Part shown: piece by piece, positions 8,082-16,673 of the stretch
Position numbering within the stretch: the stretch's first letter is position 1
Layout: every line of letters starts with the position of its first letter
Assembly (NCBI RefSeq): GCF_947495455.1
Contig: NZ_CANLZC010000043.1
Coordinates: 1 to 43,024 of the forward strand
DNA length: 43,024 bases
Reading direction: 5' to 3'
Origin: an uncultured Shewanella sp.
GTDB lineage: Bacteria > Pseudomonadota > Gammaproteobacteria > Enterobacterales > Shewanellaceae
Made by a program: the position numbers and the translations under genes
The notes under the pieces: model-generated
Database searches by the model: none
Told to the model about the DNA's origin: nothing
Seen by the model: the letters and a program-made list of their open reading frames with translations, nothing else

Positions 8082-10448
8082 CTATCTTGCGTAGATCTGA
8101 GCAATTTCTGTTTCAGAGAGTGTTTTTCGATAGAGGCGAAGATCATCCATATAGCCTTTATAGGCGTTAGATTGACCATCTCCTCCACCTGAGCCATCGC
8201 CGATAGCAGATTCATATTTATTAATGTCGCCAACTAATCCGGTTAAATCGGTTTGTCCAGATAAAAGACCATCTATATAGATAGATAACTGGTTATTGGA
8301 GAAGCTAAATGTGGCAGCAACATGATGCCATTGCCCGTCGGTGAGGTTTATATTACCAGCAGTCAAGCTCTTGGTTTTATTCACGTGGTTAGTGTGATCA
8401 TAACTGCCAACATAAGCTTTAATACCAGTACCATTATTCGCTAATGTCAGTGCAAAGCCAGAACGACTGTTGTAGTAATATTTATTACTGATAATAATTT
8501 GTTCATTACTGACTCCTGCATCAGGTTTGACCCAAGCTGACAGGCTAAAGTCATTGTCAGTATTGAGGTCTAAAAAATCATAGACAGGGTATTCGCTCAA
8601 ATAATGCAGTACTGTATTACCATCAAAATACGCAGCGCGATTAATGGCACCAACGTGTTCAAAGGTGATCCCTGTTTTGGCAATATAGGCGGGAATACCG
8701 GAAGCGCTATCAAGGATAGGATCCGCATTGCTGTTATCAAAAGTGTAGTGCAGCACAAGAGGGTTACTTGATTCTCTTACCCACAAATCAACCTTGACAC
8801 TGTTCCCTAAACGGCCATTATGTTTTGTGGCGTAAGTAAACCTGTCTCGGCCTACAAAATTAGCATTGGGTGTATATTGAAAACTGCCGTCGAGGTTGAG
8901 CGTCAAACTGCCATTGGCCACATCTTGTGTGAGTACTGCTGTGCTGGCATTTTTATCATTCGTCAACACACCTTGTAAGGTGGAGATGTTGAGTACTGTA
9001 TTGGGGTCAAGAGTATAGCTGTCTTTAATGGCTGTGGCGTAATTTAAGTAAGGCAGACAAGCCTGAGCAATGCGTTCGCCAATGACAACATAGCTGTCAC
9101 TACCATAATGATAGTAAGGACGTTGATCACCTGTATAGACTAATGTCGCTAAGGGATCATTATTAGCCACATTAGCTTGCGCTGCCATGACAATGTCACC
9201 TGCTTGGCCACGATTGTCATTAATTTGAGTAATGATAACAGGCAAGTCGGCTCGATTGAGATCTTGCCTGACCGCACTAATAAGATTAGTTAAGTGGTTT
9301 TCATAAAGCAGCTCGCTGCCAAAGGTATCATTATAGCCTTGAAACCAGATAAAGCCGGCGAGTTCATAATCAATATTATTGGCAATGAGTTCATTTTGCA
9401 GAAAAGTATTAAAGCCTGTGATGAGTTGTTCATATAAATTGCCATTATCTCCGCCAAAGGCTTGTGGACGCCAATGGGCGGTATTATCTAAGGTGGTTCC
9501 CCCTTTTGCGCCTTTGAATAAATAAATATTTTCAGGTAAAACATTACCCAGCACATGACCCATTTTTAACTCGACACCGAAGTGAGTACTGCGTGAACCA
9601 AATCCAGGCTGAAGCCCACTTAAACCACGAGTGTTTGAGATGATGTTTTGAATCCAAACATCATCTCGTATTCCAGTTAGATCAGCGCCTGAGGTGGCGG
9701 GTAAAGCACTATTGGAACCGTGTCCCTCCATGTTGGATTGTCCTGCCATGAGGTAGACTTTCGCTTTGTCATTATAATCTTGAAGTACATCAACATTGGA
9801 GAATATGGCTTCTGCGTTGCTGGTGGTCACATGAGGACTTGCTGCTAATCCAACATAATAATTTTCTCCCATAGAAACTGTCTTACTGGTGGTCTGTAAC
9901 CAGTTTTCTCCATCGAAAGAATAATAACCCGTAAACAGATTGCCTTCTCTTTGTAGTTTTAGCCAAACAGGGCCTGTGCCTACATTTTTCCCCCAAAAAT
10001 AAGAGCGGTTATTGGCCTCAGGACGCCATTGAAAAGCAATATGTTCATGGGCTGAGTAATCCAGTGCGACATTCACGGAATCACTGGCCAATGTTTCTCT
10101 AAACATGATCGCCGCTTTTGCCCATGGATGAGTATTTTCTATACTGTGAACTTGAGTAATAATGGTGGCATTACCTGTAATATTTCTATATAGGAAATAA
10201 AAGTCATCTTGGCTATTCCATATATCATTACCTGAGCCTTGAATCGTGATCAATTGTTCATTATCAATAAGGTGTGAGCCAGGATAATTGGCATTACCGA
10301 TATCCATTCCCTGCCATTGATTGGCATCGGTATTCGTTTTTATTTCAGCTAAGCTTTTACTTTGATATGAAAGTAATAAAATAACAATCAGTAAAAATGA
10401 ATGAAAAAGATTAATCGTTGGCAATTTAAAACCCAATTTAACTGACAT
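8082..10448 (-). CDS. Secreted modular carbohydrate esterase (SASA/GDSL-like) with DUF1349-like, cadherin-like and LamG domains
   Basis: Predicted secreted protein of 788 residues with an N-terminal signal peptide (about 1-34). Residues about 45-222 are a DUF1349/concanavalin-like domain highly similar to that of the neighbouring 900-residue protein. Residues about 229-465 are a SASA (sialate O-acetylesterase-like, CE6-related) hydrolase. They contain the nucleophile motif GQSNMEG (S238), the WFQGYND block (about 368-374) and a C-terminal D441...H447 pair. Residues about 475-557 look like a cadherin-like/VCBS repeat (ANGSLTLNLDGSFQYTPNANF). Residues about 563-788 are a LamG domain. The likely role is deacetylation of an external polysaccharide, but substrate is unknown. 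AAGGAG six nt before the ATG supports the start. It has no LPXTG or membrane anchor. It is upstream of the HExxH protein gene on the same strand, with a gap of about 240 nt containing a hairpin, so co-transcription is uncertain. Confidence 0.8.
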   Translation of the reverse strand: MSVKLGFKLPTINLFHSFLLIVILLLSYQSKSLAEIKTNTDANQWQGMDIGNANYPGSHLIDNEQLITIQGSGNDIWNSQDDFYFLYRNITGNATIITQVHSIENTHPWAKAAIMFRETLASDSVNVALDYSAHEHIAFQWRPEANNRSYFWGKNVGTGPVWLKLQREGNLFTGYYSFDGENWLQTTSKTVSMGENYYVGLAASPHVTTSNAEAIFSNVDVLQDYNDKAKVYLMAGQSNMEGHGSNSALPATSGADLTGIRDDVWIQNIISNTRGLSGLQPGFGSRSTHFGVELKMGHVLGNVLPENIYLFKGAKGGTTLDNTAHWRPQAFGGDNGNLYEQLITGFNTFLQNELIANNIDYELAGFIWFQGYNDTFGSELLYENHLTNLISAVRQDLNRADLPVIITQINDNRGQAGDIVMAAQANVANNDPLATLVYTGDQRPYYHYGSDSYVVIGERIAQACLPYLNYATAIKDSYTLDPNTVLNISTLQGVLTNDKNASTAVLTQDVANGSLTLNLDGSFQYTPNANFVGRDRFTYATKHNGRLGNSVKVDLWVRESSNPLVLHYTFDNSNADPILDSASGIPAYIAKTGITFEHVGAINRAAYFDGNTVLHYLSEYPVYDFLDLNTDNDFSLSAWVKPDAGVSNEQIIISNKYYYNSRSGFALTLANNGTGIKAYVGSYDHTNHVNKTKSLTAGNINLTDGQWHHVAATFSFSNNQLSIYIDGLLSGQTDLTGLVGDINKYESAIGDGSGGGDGQSNAYKGYMDDLRLYRKTLSETEIAQIYAR

Positions 10449-10968
10449 AACAGACTCCTTGTTATATAAACGGGGTAGAAGAGTTAAAACAATATCTCGC
10501 GGTATATATACGTGCGTAAGTTTAATTTATATAGCTTAGGAAAGATAAGACTTAATGTCTAAAAAATGGATTGAGTTAGAATATTTTGTTTTTATCTGTT
10601 GTTTATTGTTTTATATGTGTTTTTTTATTTTATGAATTTTTATTATTTAAAATTTAATTTATGGTGAGACTATACCCTTAAGGTTTTTAGTATTTTACTC
10701 CTTAAATTAAAGCTTAATAATATTTGCATCAATGTTAATAACAAAATAATCATAAAAAATGAATAGATGAGTTTATGAATGGGCTTTTATTCGATAAATG
10801 CTGAGTTAAGAAAGGGAATGTAATATTAAAAATGAAAGTCATGGCGCCATTTTTTTGACATATTTAATCTTTAACTGGCCATATACCTTCCTCTCTAAGG
10901 TTATTTATTTTTGTTTTTATATAGCTTAAGCGTGAAAGTCATAAAATATCGAGCCATGAGAGAGTAAA
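10449..10968. promoter_or_regulatory. AT-rich divergent promoter region between the esterase gene and pdsO
   Basis: About 520 nt of very AT-rich DNA with no credible coding frame. A TTGACA at 10855-10860 followed about 19 nt later by CATATA could be a promoter for pdsO. Its length and divergent arrangement leave room for PdsR control of both flanking genes, but no repeated site is obvious. Confidence 0.4.
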
Positions 10969-11688
10969 ATGAAAAAAAACGTTATAACTTGGTTGTTAGT
11001 GGGTGTGATTAATGTTTCTCAGATCAATATAAGTCTTGCGCAAGAAGATATTCACAAAGCCTTACCAACAGAGACTGAGCAAGGGGGAACTTGGATTGGA
11101 TTAGGTTCGGGCATTGTTGTGGGGGCGGCAGTCGGTGGCCCATTGGGTGCCATTATAGGGGCGTTCACTGGAGGACTGATTGGTAAGTCTACTGATAATT
11201 ATACTGCACTGAAGAATAAGCAGTTGCAACTCACACAGAGTCAAGTTGAGATAGAAAGGTTGCAGCAACAGCAAGAAATCGCTTTGGCGAAGCAAGTACA
11301 ATATGAAAAAGTAGAACAAGTACTATCTATGTTATCAGTCGGGTTAACAGTACAATTTAAAACGGGATCATCTGAAATTGAAGCACATTTTAAAAAACAA
11401 TTAGAAGACGTTGCAAGTGCGATGCAAGTCTCTCCTCAATGGGTAATAACCTTAACTGGATATGCTGATCGTCAAGGTGATAATGATTTTAATCAGGCAC
11501 TTTCAGAACAAAGGGTGGCAGAAGTTAGGCAATACTTACAGCAGCAAGGTGTAGACGAAAGTCGGTTAATTACAGTGGCATTGGGCGATCGCTTTCCTGT
11601 CATTGAAGAAGCGTCATTAGAAAATAACTTTTTTGACAGAAGAGTGACGCTACAATTGGAGCCATTATTGACAAGCATTGAAAAATGA
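10969..11688 (+). CDS. pdsO: PdsO, OmpA-family protein of the dedicated sortase system
   Basis: Envelope protein of 239 residues with a signal peptide (about 1-25, ending LAQ). A glycine-zipper segment (about 44-72, GSGIVVGAAVGGPLGAIIGA) can insert in or associate with a membrane. A Q/E-rich coiled-coil stretch (about 80-115) follows, and then an OmpA-like peptidoglycan-binding domain (about 126-232) with TGYADRQGDNDFN, LSEQRVAEVRQYL and FFDRRVTLQL. This architecture matches PdsO, a family of unknown function found only in species carrying the PdsS/PdsR pair. It lies 6.3 kb from pdsR here, on the opposite strand. A GAGAG ribosome site precedes the ATG. Its stop codon lies inside the stem of the terminator that follows. 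Confidence 0.8.
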   Translation: MKKNVITWLLVGVINVSQINISLAQEDIHKALPTETEQGGTWIGLGSGIVVGAAVGGPLGAIIGAFTGGLIGKSTDNYTALKNKQLQLTQSQVEIERLQQQQEIALAKQVQYEKVEQVLSMLSVGLTVQFKTGSSEIEAHFKKQLEDVASAMQVSPQWVITLTGYADRQGDNDFNQALSEQRVAEVRQYLQQQGVDESRLITVALGDRFPVIEEASLENNFFDRRVTLQLEPLLTSIEK

Positions 11689-11721
11689 GTTATTGACACT
11701 TATGGAACAATAACTCATTTT
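11682..11721. terminator. Bidirectional terminator between pdsO and glpF
   Basis: A perfect 14-bp stem (AAAATGAGTTATTG and its complement, 12-nt loop) has A-run and T-run flanks, so it can terminate both pdsO on the plus strand and glpF on the minus strand. The pdsO stop codon is within the left arm. Confidence 0.8.
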
Positions 11722-11737
11722 ATTATAACATCAATTC

Positions 11738-12460
11738 TTACAATAGGTTATTCCATAATGTTGCGGCTAAAATGGCGCCAAGTAAAGGGCCAATAACGGG
11801 AACCCACGCATAATGCCACTGTGAAGTGCCTTTATTGGCAATCGGTAAAACAGTATGGGCAATACGTGGGCCTAAGTCACGAGCGGGATTAATGGCATAG
11901 CCAGTGGGGCCACCCAATGATAACCCTATTCCCCAAACGAGCATAGCAACGAGGTAAGGGACTGCCGCAGCGGCGATATCGCCGGATGAAACGATGGCGC
12001 CAATACCAAAAATAAGGGCAACTGTGCCAATCACTTCAGTGATGAGGTTACTGGGAGAATGTGCTATTGCAGGTGACGTACAAAAAACAGCGAGTTTCGC
12101 TTCTTTGTCTTCTGTTTCTTTCCAATGGGGGAGGTATGTGAGCCAAACTAAACTGGCGCCTACAAAGCAACCCGCGATTTGAGCAAGGCTGGCTGTAATA
12201 ACGTAATAAAGCGAATCATAAACACCTAGAAAGTATTTGGCTAATGTCACCGCCGGATTAATATCGGCTTGTGGGGAGCCGCTTGATGTGGCGACAAAGA
12301 CACCAATCATCACTGCAAAGGCCCAGCCAGCAGTAATAGTGATCCAGCCTCCATTATTGCCTTTTGATTTCGATAATAGGACATTGGCCACAACGCCGCC
12401 GCCAAATAAAATCAAAAATAGACTTCCTAAAAATTCACCGAGTAAATATTCCACAATCAT
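11738..12460 (-). CDS. glpF: Glycerol uptake facilitator (aquaglyceroporin)
   Basis: Inner-membrane MIP-family channel for passive glycerol entry, 240 residues from the chosen start and so slightly shorter than E. coli GlpF. Both pore NPA motifs are present: INPAVT (N68) and AINPARDLGPR (N191, with selectivity-filter arginine R194). W46 in TAGWAF corresponds to the GlpF filter tryptophan. D195 after the second NPAR is the aspartate typical of glycerol channels rather than strict water channels. The frame reaches back to 12484, but AAAGGAG just before the ATG at 12460 favours that start. It is the second gene after glpK, 62 nt downstream, with a strong inverted repeat in the gap. E. coli has the reverse order, glpF before glpK. 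Confidence 0.9.
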   Translation of the reverse strand: MIVEYLLGEFLGSLFLILFGGGVVANVLLSKSKGNNGGWITITAGWAFAVMIGVFVATSSGSPQADINPAVTLAKYFLGVYDSLYYVITASLAQIAGCFVGASLVWLTYLPHWKETEDKEAKLAVFCTSPAIAHSPSNLITEVIGTVALIFGIGAIVSSGDIAAAAVPYLVAMLVWGIGLSLGGPTGYAINPARDLGPRIAHTVLPIANKGTSQWHYAWVPVIGPLLGAILAATLWNNLL

Positions 12461-12482
12461 TATCTCCTTTATAATTGGTATC

Positions 12483-12516
12483 ATTGTCTTTAAATAGAAA
12501 CATATTTAAAGACAAT
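12483..12516. repeat. Perfect inverted repeat in the glpK-glpF gap
   Basis: ATTGTCTTTAAATA and its exact complement (12483-12496 and 12503-12516) are separated by 6 nt. The hairpin would form in the glpK-glpF transcript about 20 nt before the glpF ATG. There is no T-run on the minus strand, so it is probably not a terminator but a processing or stability hairpin, or an AT-rich operator. Confidence 0.55.
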
Positions 12517-12522
12517 TATTCG

Positions 12523-14007
12523 TTAGTTAGAGCGTATTCGAGATACGGCATCTAACCAGCCATCATAAAGTGTGTTTTGAAGCGCTTTATCCATTGTTGG
12601 CTTAAAGCTTTGTTCGCAGTGCCAAAGTTGGCTTATCTGCTCAAGAGACTTGAAGGTACCTGTATACAGCCCTGCAAGGTATGCTGCGCCCAAGGCCGTT
12701 GTTTCTTGAACAACAGGGCGATCAACGGTAGCGCCAAGTATATCAGAAAGAAACTGGACGACCCAACTATTGCCGACCATGCCGCCGTCAACACGGAGTG
12801 TACTGGGGCGAATGGCACCATCACTTTCCATTGCGCGTTTTAGATCTTTTGTCTGATAACAAACGGATTGCAGGCCTGCACTGACGATTTCACCAATTCC
12901 CGTATCACGGGTAATACCTAAAATGGCACCTCTTGCTTGTGGATCCCAATAAGGTGCACCTAATCCCGTGAATGCTGGCACCATATAAACGCCATGATCC
13001 AATGGTGTTTTTTCAGCGAGAGATTCGGTTTCATAGGCATGTTCAATCAGATTGATGCCATCTCTTAACCATTGTACGGCAGCGCCAGCGACAAAAATAC
13101 TGCCTTCTATTGCGTAGGTGACTTTGCCATTTAATCGATATCCGACTGTAGTTAATAATCGATTTTTTGAGCGAAGTGCTTCATCGCCAGTATTAAGCAT
13201 CATAAAGCACCCCGTTCCATAAGTGCTTTTGACCATGCCTTTTTCAAAACAGGCTTGACCGATCAAAGCGGCATGTTGATCCCCTGCCATGGCTGAAATC
13301 AAGATTTCTTCGCCAAAAATGGTTTTCTCTGTTGTACCGAAATGCGCACTACAATCTTTCACTTCAGGCAGTATCTTAGCTGGAATTTCGAGTCTGTCCA
13401 TCAACTCTTGATCCCATTCTTGCTGATGAATGTTAAACAATAAGGTGCGCGATGCATTGGTGGCATCGGTCATATGGCTTTTTCCTGCTGTTAAACGCCA
13501 TAATAAAAAGCTATCGACCGTACCGAATGCCAGCTCGTCTTTTTCTGCTCGAGTGCGAGCACCGGGAACATTATCTAAAATCCATTTTATTTTCGTACCT
13601 GAAAAGTAAGGGTCGATCAACAAACCTGTTTTGTCTATGACGGTTTCTTCAAAGCCATTAACAATTAATTCTTGGCAATAATCGGCTGTGCGTCTGTCTT
13701 GCCAGACAATGGCATTATAAATGGGTTTACCGGTTTTTTTGTCCCAAATAATAGTGGTTTCTCTTTGGTTAGTGATCCCAATACATGAAATATCAGTGCC
13801 GCTTAACCCTTTGCTTGCTAATGCTTGATGGCAAGTGGAGAGGGTAGTACTCCAGATCTCTTCGGGATCATGTTCAACCCAACCATTACTCGGATAAATC
13901 TGTTTAAATTCTTTTTGAGCCGTGCTTACAACTAAGCCTTTTTCATTAAAGATGATGGCGCGGGAGCTGGTGGTACCTTGATCGATAGTAAGGATGTAGG
14001 TTGACAT
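12523..14007 (-). CDS. glpK: Glycerol kinase
   Basis: FGGY-family kinase that phosphorylates glycerol to sn-glycerol 3-phosphate in the cytoplasm, 494 residues and so of usual length. The N-terminal phosphate-binding loop [11 protein letters not shown], the substrate-binding GITNQRETT and IVWQDRRT blocks, [20 protein letters not shown] and the FGGY signature region [15 protein letters not shown] are all visible. An AGAGG ribosome site precedes the ATG. It is the first gene of the leftward glpK-glpF unit and diverges from glpR. The intergenic region holds a GlpR-like site and a 23-nt imperfect palindrome, so repression by GlpR is likely. Confidence 0.95.
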   Translation of the reverse strand: MSTYILTIDQGTTSSRAIIFNEKGLVVSTAQKEFKQIYPSNGWVEHDPEEIWSTTLSTCHQALASKGLSGTDISCIGITNQRETTIIWDKKTGKPIYNAIVWQDRRTADYCQELIVNGFEETVIDKTGLLIDPYFSGTKIKWILDNVPGARTRAEKDELAFGTVDSFLLWRLTAGKSHMTDATNASRTLLFNIHQQEWDQELMDRLEIPAKILPEVKDCSAHFGTTEKTIFGEEILISAMAGDQHAALIGQACFEKGMVKSTYGTGCFMMLNTGDEALRSKNRLLTTVGYRLNGKVTYAIEGSIFVAGAAVQWLRDGINLIEHAYETESLAEKTPLDHGVYMVPAFTGLGAPYWDPQARGAILGITRDTGIGEIVSAGLQSVCYQTKDLKRAMESDGAIRPSTLRVDGGMVGNSWVVQFLSDILGATVDRPVVQETTALGAAYLAGLYTGTFKSLEQISQLWHCEQSFKPTMDKALQNTLYDGWLDAVSRIRSN

Positions 14008-14374
14008 GAGGGCCTCTTATTTTTATTTAATCGATTTATTTGTTATCGTTAAGCTGCCAATTGATTCATGTGATCAGTTTGGGCAAGTTCGATACTAAAC
14101 ATAAAAAAACCGAAATTAAAGAATGATAACGAAGGTATTGTTCCTTAATTTTCGTTTTGGTATTTTTATATGCATTTTTAGCGATTTATTCGATGGTATC
14201 AAAGTCGTGTCGATGTAACAAGTTTGATACATATGCTATGTCTATGATTTTTTATATACGGTTTTACCTTGAAGTGCTTGTTCGAGGGGAATTTTCAAGT
14301 GAGAGTGGGATATGTTAGCATTTAACGATTATTATTAAGTAAGCTGCTGTATTTAGGTGGGAGAGAATAAAGTC
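14008..14374. promoter_or_regulatory. Divergent control region between glpK and glpR
   Basis: This non-coding region carries the promoters of glpK and glpR. Besides the GlpR-like site at 14084-14102 it contains a long imperfect inverted repeat (arms 14106-14128 and 14136-14158, 18 of 23 positions paired) with ATGATAACGAA across its centre. No coding frame is seen. Confidence 0.6.
14084..14102. promoter_or_regulatory. Candidate GlpR operator upstream of glpK
   Basis: CAAGTTCGATACTAAACAT matches 14 of 19 positions of the E. coli GlpR operator pattern WATKTTCGWTAWCGAACAW, including the TTCGATA core and the AACA end. It lies about 77 nt upstream of glpK, next to the glpR gene. Binding is inferred. 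Confidence 0.4.
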
Positions 14375-15139
14375 ATGAGTCAAAAGCTTCGGCAAATGAA
14401 AATCATAGAGCTTGTAAAGGACAAAGGCTTTATTACAATTGAAGATTTAGTCGCTTACTTTGAAGTCACACCACAAACTATCAGACGAGATTTAAATCAA
14501 CTCGCGGAGCAAAAATTGATCCGCCGTCATCATGGTGGTGCAGGCTCTGTGTCCAGTACTGAAAATACGGCTTACAGTACTCGAAAAATTTTACAGTTAT
14601 CTGAAAAACAAAGGATAGCTGAGGCTGTTGCTCAGCAGATCCCCGATAATGCATCATTATTTATAAATATCGGTACCACCACAGAAACCATTGCTAAGGC
14701 TTTGCTGGATCATAAAGGTTTACAAATTGTGACGAACAATATTAATGTGGCGTCGATTTTGCGGGTCAAAGAAGACTTTAATGTCATTATTGCCGGAGGC
14801 ATAGTGAGAAGTCGTGATGGTGGCGTGATAGGTGAAGCGACTCAAGATATAATTGATCAATTTAAAATGGATTTTGGGATCATAGGGATCAGTGGAATTG
14901 ACAATGATGGTTCTTTATTGGACTTTGATTATCAAGAAGTGCGTATTGCACAAGCTATTATCAAAAACTCTCGCAGCGTTTTTTTAGCTGCGGATCACTC
15001 TAAGTTTGGTCGTAATGCCATGGTGAGATTAGGTAATATCGATCAAGCGAATGCGTTATTCACGGATCAAGCCCCTCCAAGACCTATTCAAGCATTATTG
15101 AATCAACATGATATAAAGTTGGTGATTGCCTCCGAATAA
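14375..15139 (+). CDS. glpR: Glycerol-3-phosphate regulon repressor
   Basis: DeoR-family repressor, 254 residues (E. coli GlpR is 252). The N-terminal helix-turn-helix (about 15-60) contains [31 protein letters not shown], the DeoR signature region. The rest is the sugar-phosphate sensor domain, with [13 protein letters not shown] (phosphate-binding loop), the [16 protein letters not shown] block and the conserved AADHSKFGR near the C terminus. Family knowledge says sn-glycerol 3-phosphate releases it from operators. A GTG at 14357 in frame is an alternative start, but the ATG at 14375 follows a GGGAGAG ribosome site. It diverges from glpK and is separated from glpD by an accessory stretch. 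Confidence 0.9.
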   Translation: MSQKLRQMKIIELVKDKGFITIEDLVAYFEVTPQTIRRDLNQLAEQKLIRRHHGGAGSVSSTENTAYSTRKILQLSEKQRIAEAVAQQIPDNASLFINIGTTTETIAKALLDHKGLQIVTNNINVASILRVKEDFNVIIAGGIVRSRDGGVIGEATQDIIDQFKMDFGIIGISGIDNDGSLLDFDYQEVRIAQAIIKNSRSVFLAADHSKFGRNAMVRLGNIDQANALFTDQAPPRPIQALLNQHDIKLVIASE

Positions 15140-15200
15140 TAAACACAGTTTAAAGCAAAATATCAAAGCCGTTTTTGCCGTAGAGTGTGTTGATAAATGA

Positions 15201-15514
15201 TATACCCGTGATACTTGAAGATGCAGGATTCAGCTGGAATTAAAAGCTTTTTAAGCAAGGTTATTAATTGCTGCTGCATAAATGACATTTCCATCATCCT
15301 TGATGTTCAGCTGAACAGTGTGCCTAGTCATTCTAAGCTGATGTTCAATAACGCAGTATAAAAGGCCTTGCTTTTACATATGAAGAGGCCAGCCCCTTGG
15401 GAGTCTGTAAAAGCACCGACTTCTGCGTTGTATCATCTTTTGCCTAGCCTTTATCTATACTTATACTCAAGATACTTCCAGCTACATACTGCAGCTTGAA
15501 GTATTACGAGTATA
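15201..15514. mobile_element. Second MITE-like element, related to the one at 4767
   Basis: A 314-bp non-coding element between glpR and the lipoprotein gene. Its 26-nt ends are imperfect inverted repeats (15201-15226 and 15489-15514, 22 of 26 paired, outermost TATAC...GTATA). Inside it shares the 17-nt block TCAGCTGGAATTAAAAG with the complement of the first element. Further shared pieces are TAGTCATTCTA, AACGCA and GCCTAGCC. A perfect palindrome GTTCAGCTGAAC also lies inside. There is no transposase. Its right end is only 20 nt from the lipoprotein ribosome site, so it may contribute promoter sequence to that gene. Confidence 0.65.
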
Positions 15515-15548
15515 GCCGTGTTGGATCAGCAATAGGAGGTGACGGTTT

Positions 15549-16184
15549 ATGTCGCTTTTGAATAAGCGCAGTGAGAGGTATTTAAAGATGGGATCCTTAT
15601 TGCTGGTCATAATGACCCAAGGGTGCGTATCTTATTCACAAAAGGTGCAACAAGGGCATCCCGGCGTCGATTCTGCTTGCCATCATAGTGTTAATGTACA
15701 ATTGCCCGTTGAATGGACGGTATTAGATCCTATTATTTGTGCAAGATTGACTCAGTCTACACAAAAAATGAAGTTGACAAAGCATCAAGTTAATCATTTT
15801 ATTGGTTTTTTATGGACAATCCCCCCCTCTACACCGTCACTTTTGGCATTGGCTGATTTATTGCCAAAAACGACGTTAGCATTATTACGGGGTGTCGAAA
15901 TGCGGGGCGTACCTTTGGATGAGGCTGAGAAAATGGCATATTACTTAGCTAAGGTACCTGAAATCTATTCTATTCATAATATTGCTGATTTTGATGAAAA
16001 TACCTCCCACATTATGGGTAGGCAATGGCATGAAATTGACTATAGTGGCGAAGGAATGAGTTGGCAACAACAGCAACAAAAGTATGCGCCATATGACATT
16101 ACTGATTTTAAGAGTCTTACCAATTTAGAAAAATTTTTTCCGGTGGAGTCTCAATTACCTTATTTTAAAGAAGCTTATCAATAA
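15549..16184 (+). CDS. Predicted lipoprotein of unknown function
   Basis: I do not recognise the family. The protein has 211 residues with a lipoprotein signal: charged N terminus (NKRSERYLK), hydrophobic core and lipobox MTQGC, giving C26 as the lipidated residue. The mature part is soluble-looking, without membrane segments. It contains a helical, Leu/Ala-rich middle (about 85-135), a Q-rich run WQQQQQKY near 172-179 and a tyrosine-containing acidic C terminus. Residue +2 after the lipid Cys is Val, not Asp, so outer-membrane sorting is likely by the usual rule. A very strong ribosome site (AGGAGG, 9 nt before ATG) precedes it. The MITE-like element ends just upstream. Neighbouring genes give no clear functional clue. 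Confidence 0.7.
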   Translation: MSLLNKRSERYLKMGSLLLVIMTQGCVSYSQKVQQGHPGVDSACHHSVNVQLPVEWTVLDPIICARLTQSTQKMKLTKHQVNHFIGFLWTIPPSTPSLLALADLLPKTTLALLRGVEMRGVPLDEAEKMAYYLAKVPEIYSIHNIADFDENTSHIMGRQWHEIDYSGEGMSWQQQQQKYAPYDITDFKSLTNLEKFFPVESQLPYFKEAYQ

Positions 16185-16673
16185 AGCCTTGTATAGTCAG
16201 GTGGTCGACTCTTAATATATTGGTTGAGTGTGTGGTGAGTAGGGGACCGTTGAATTCACTCTATTGAATAAGCAGCAAAGATTAGACATTTATGGCGCCT
16301 TATTTAGTGTACGGTTTTTCTCTGTTATTTTAGTGATTGGGGGAGATTTGAAAGACATTGAAGGTTTGTTTGCTGCCATTTTGCATCGCTTAAAAAAAAT
16401 GATAGCAAGATGTGATTGGTAATGACAATAGAAGAGATAGAAAGTTAACTGGCCACGATAAGCGCACTTTTTGTGGCCTATAGTATTATCATGGCGGGAT
16501 TTAAAACAGATAATCAATTTAATGATATCAGATATAGCTCCCCAAGTCCCAAGCTTCTAAGTCTACTCGATATTCAAAGCGTTCTGGCTAGAATTGATGT
16601 GATGCATGAAACGCAGCATCACATCAAATTAGGCTTTGTTTGTAACTTGATGAGTCCTTTCTTCTTTTTTATT
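16185..16673. other. Intergenic, no gene supported; hairpin near right end
   Basis: Small open frames on both strands here have no recognisable product, signal or ribosome site and I do not call them. A perfect 12-bp inverted repeat (TTGATGTGATGC at 16594-16605 and complement at 16616-16627) lies about 50 nt beyond the stop of the minus-strand PGPHGG gene and may end its transcript. Confidence 0.5.

Noticed and set aside
5140..10448. Secreted proteins as substitute sortase substrates
   Set aside because: Neither C terminus has an LPXTG-like motif, hydrophobic segment or basic tail, so sortase anchoring is not supported.
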